Of a stretch of DNA of 14,683 nucleotides, positions 14,251 to 14,683 are shown in pieces. A model generated the notes under the pieces. It was given only the letters and a program-made list of their open reading frames with translations. It was not told the DNA's origin and did no database searches. Origin of the DNA: an uncultured Clostridia bacterium (GTDB taxonomy: Bacteria; Bacillota; Clostridia; TANB77; CAG-508); contig CAOSZT010000044.1 in assembly GCA_948528155.1 (NCBI GenBank), positions 1 to 14,683 of the forward strand. The letters run 5' to 3'. Numbering within the stretch: the first letter of the stretch is position 1; each line of letters starts with the position of its first letter. A program made the position numbers and the translations under genes.

Positions 14251-14418
14251 CTATAATAATGTATATCCATTTTGGTTTATAAAAGTTTTTAGTTCATTGA
14301 AATGGATAAAACTATCATAAATTGTGAGTTTTTCATCTGCCTGTTGCTTCAAAATTGCCACAAGACCTTGTTGTTCATCGAAAACATATATTGTTTTCAA
14401 AAGCCGTAATAAATTCAT
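14251..14418 (-). CDS. Small ORF of 55 residues, unknown function
   Basis: I do not recognise this protein. It encodes 55 residues (MNLLRLLKTIYVFDEQQGLV and onward, ending GYTLL). Support comes from its surroundings: an AAAGGA ribosome site at good spacing, an upstream promoter with a perfect 17-base spacer, a perfect palindrome between them, and a hairpin terminator just after its stop. Its codons (CTT, CTC, GTG, CAG, ATC) are less AT-biased than the rest of the window, hinting at recent transfer. Codon 5 is CGG, the only other in-frame CGG I found. If CGG cannot be decoded here, or causes a +1 shift, translation would give only MNLLGF before TGA. It could be a small regulator, a leader peptide or a relic of a mobile element. 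Confidence 0.55.
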   Translation of the reverse strand: MNLLRLLKTIYVFDEQQGLVAILKQQADEKLTIYDSFIHFNELKTFINQNGYTLL

Positions 14419-14431
14419 AAATTTTCCTTTC

Positions 14432-14449
14432 TACCACATATATGTGGTA
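14432..14449. promoter_or_regulatory. Perfect 18-bp palindrome, candidate operator
   Basis: TACCACATATATGTGGTA equals its own reverse complement across all 18 bases. It lies between the minus-strand promoter and the ribosome site of the 55-residue ORF, where a bound repressor would block transcription. As RNA it could also fold into a short hairpin just before the ribosome site. Confidence 0.6.
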
Positions 14450-14475
14450 AATATGAATGATTGGTTACTAAATAT

Positions 14476-14504
14476 ATTATAACATAATATACATAAATAG
14501 TAAA
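14476..14504 (-). promoter_or_regulatory. Promoter of the small minus-strand ORF
   Basis: On the minus strand, TTTACT (14504-14499) is separated by exactly 17 bases from TATAAT (14481-14476). Transcription would begin near 14469, with a leader of about 50 bases containing the 18-bp palindrome. Confidence 0.65.
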
Positions 14505-14683
14505 TAAGTCTGTAAAAAAGTTTTGTTATCGCTTTTGGGGATAAAAGTTTGTTACTGAATAATGGTTTGCAAAAAGTGAAGCCGTCCAAAATGTTTAAAT
14601 ATAAATGATTTTTAGATGTTAATGGCTCCTTACATAATTTAAGAACTTTTAAGCTCAATTTTCGGCACCCTTTCGCTTTGCTC
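14505..14683. other. Right-edge stretch with no supported gene
   Basis: I see no gene here. A minus-strand frame entering from the right edge stays open for 14 codons and stops at TAA (14641-14639); it could be the tail of a gene outside the window, but there is too little to judge. The stretch contains GCCGTCC and GGCACCC, more CG-containing than the rest of the window. Confidence 0.4.

Noticed and set aside
14432..14449. NrdR box
   Set aside because: The outer positions do not fit the ACAC...GTGT pattern, and the site is far from nrdD.
14431..14658. 75-codon minus-strand open frame at the right edge
   Set aside because: It runs through the promoter and palindrome, has no ribosome site and no recognisable features.
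1..14683. tRNA or rRNA genes, insertion sequences
   Set aside because: I looked for cloverleaf-like and rRNA-like segments and transposase motifs and saw none.

Overview
This window is very AT-rich DNA from an anaerobic, low-GC Bacillota, most plausibly an uncultured gut clostridium. Support for this comes from the class III (oxygen-sensitive) ribonucleotide reductase with its activase, the MurT/GatD cell-wall amidation pair, an endonuclease-type MutL, strong GGAGG-like ribosome sites, and Arg encoded almost entirely by AGA. The lineage guess rests on gene content and composition only.

Layout. 1-3400 (+): nrdD, nrdG and a Fic-family protein, closed by a strong bidirectional terminator. 3469-5588 (-): murT then gatD, transcribed from a promoter that diverges from rpsO. 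5690-8490 (+): rpsO and pnp, the classic S15/PNPase pair, separated by a hairpin (possibly a pseudoknot) and a folded pnp leader. 8630-8902 (+): a pilin-like fragment between two terminators. 8950-14174 (+): mutL, a tail-less FtsZ homologue, a membrane-anchored protein of unknown function and a PflX-like radical SAM protein, in one tight operon. 14251-14683 (-): a 55-residue small ORF with its own promoter, an 18-bp perfect palindrome as candidate operator, and a terminator, in DNA of visibly different composition.

The main discovery candidate is a recoding system. Two conserved housekeeping genes, gatD and mutL, are each broken into two frames by one extra base. In both, the zero frame reaches a CGG codon, and skipping only its C restores the frame, giving a conserved glycine (GGT or GGA). 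The two sites share a context (GCT, then purine-purine-T, then CGG), and a zero-frame TGA follows within 3-5 codons. By eye I found no other in-frame CGG among about 4,390 codons of the twelve larger genes. This fits CGG being an unassigned or undecodable codon in this organism that triggers programmed +1 frameshifting. The competing explanations are two coincidental assembly errors or recent mutations. The one other in-frame CGG lies in the small, possibly foreign, ORF at the right edge.
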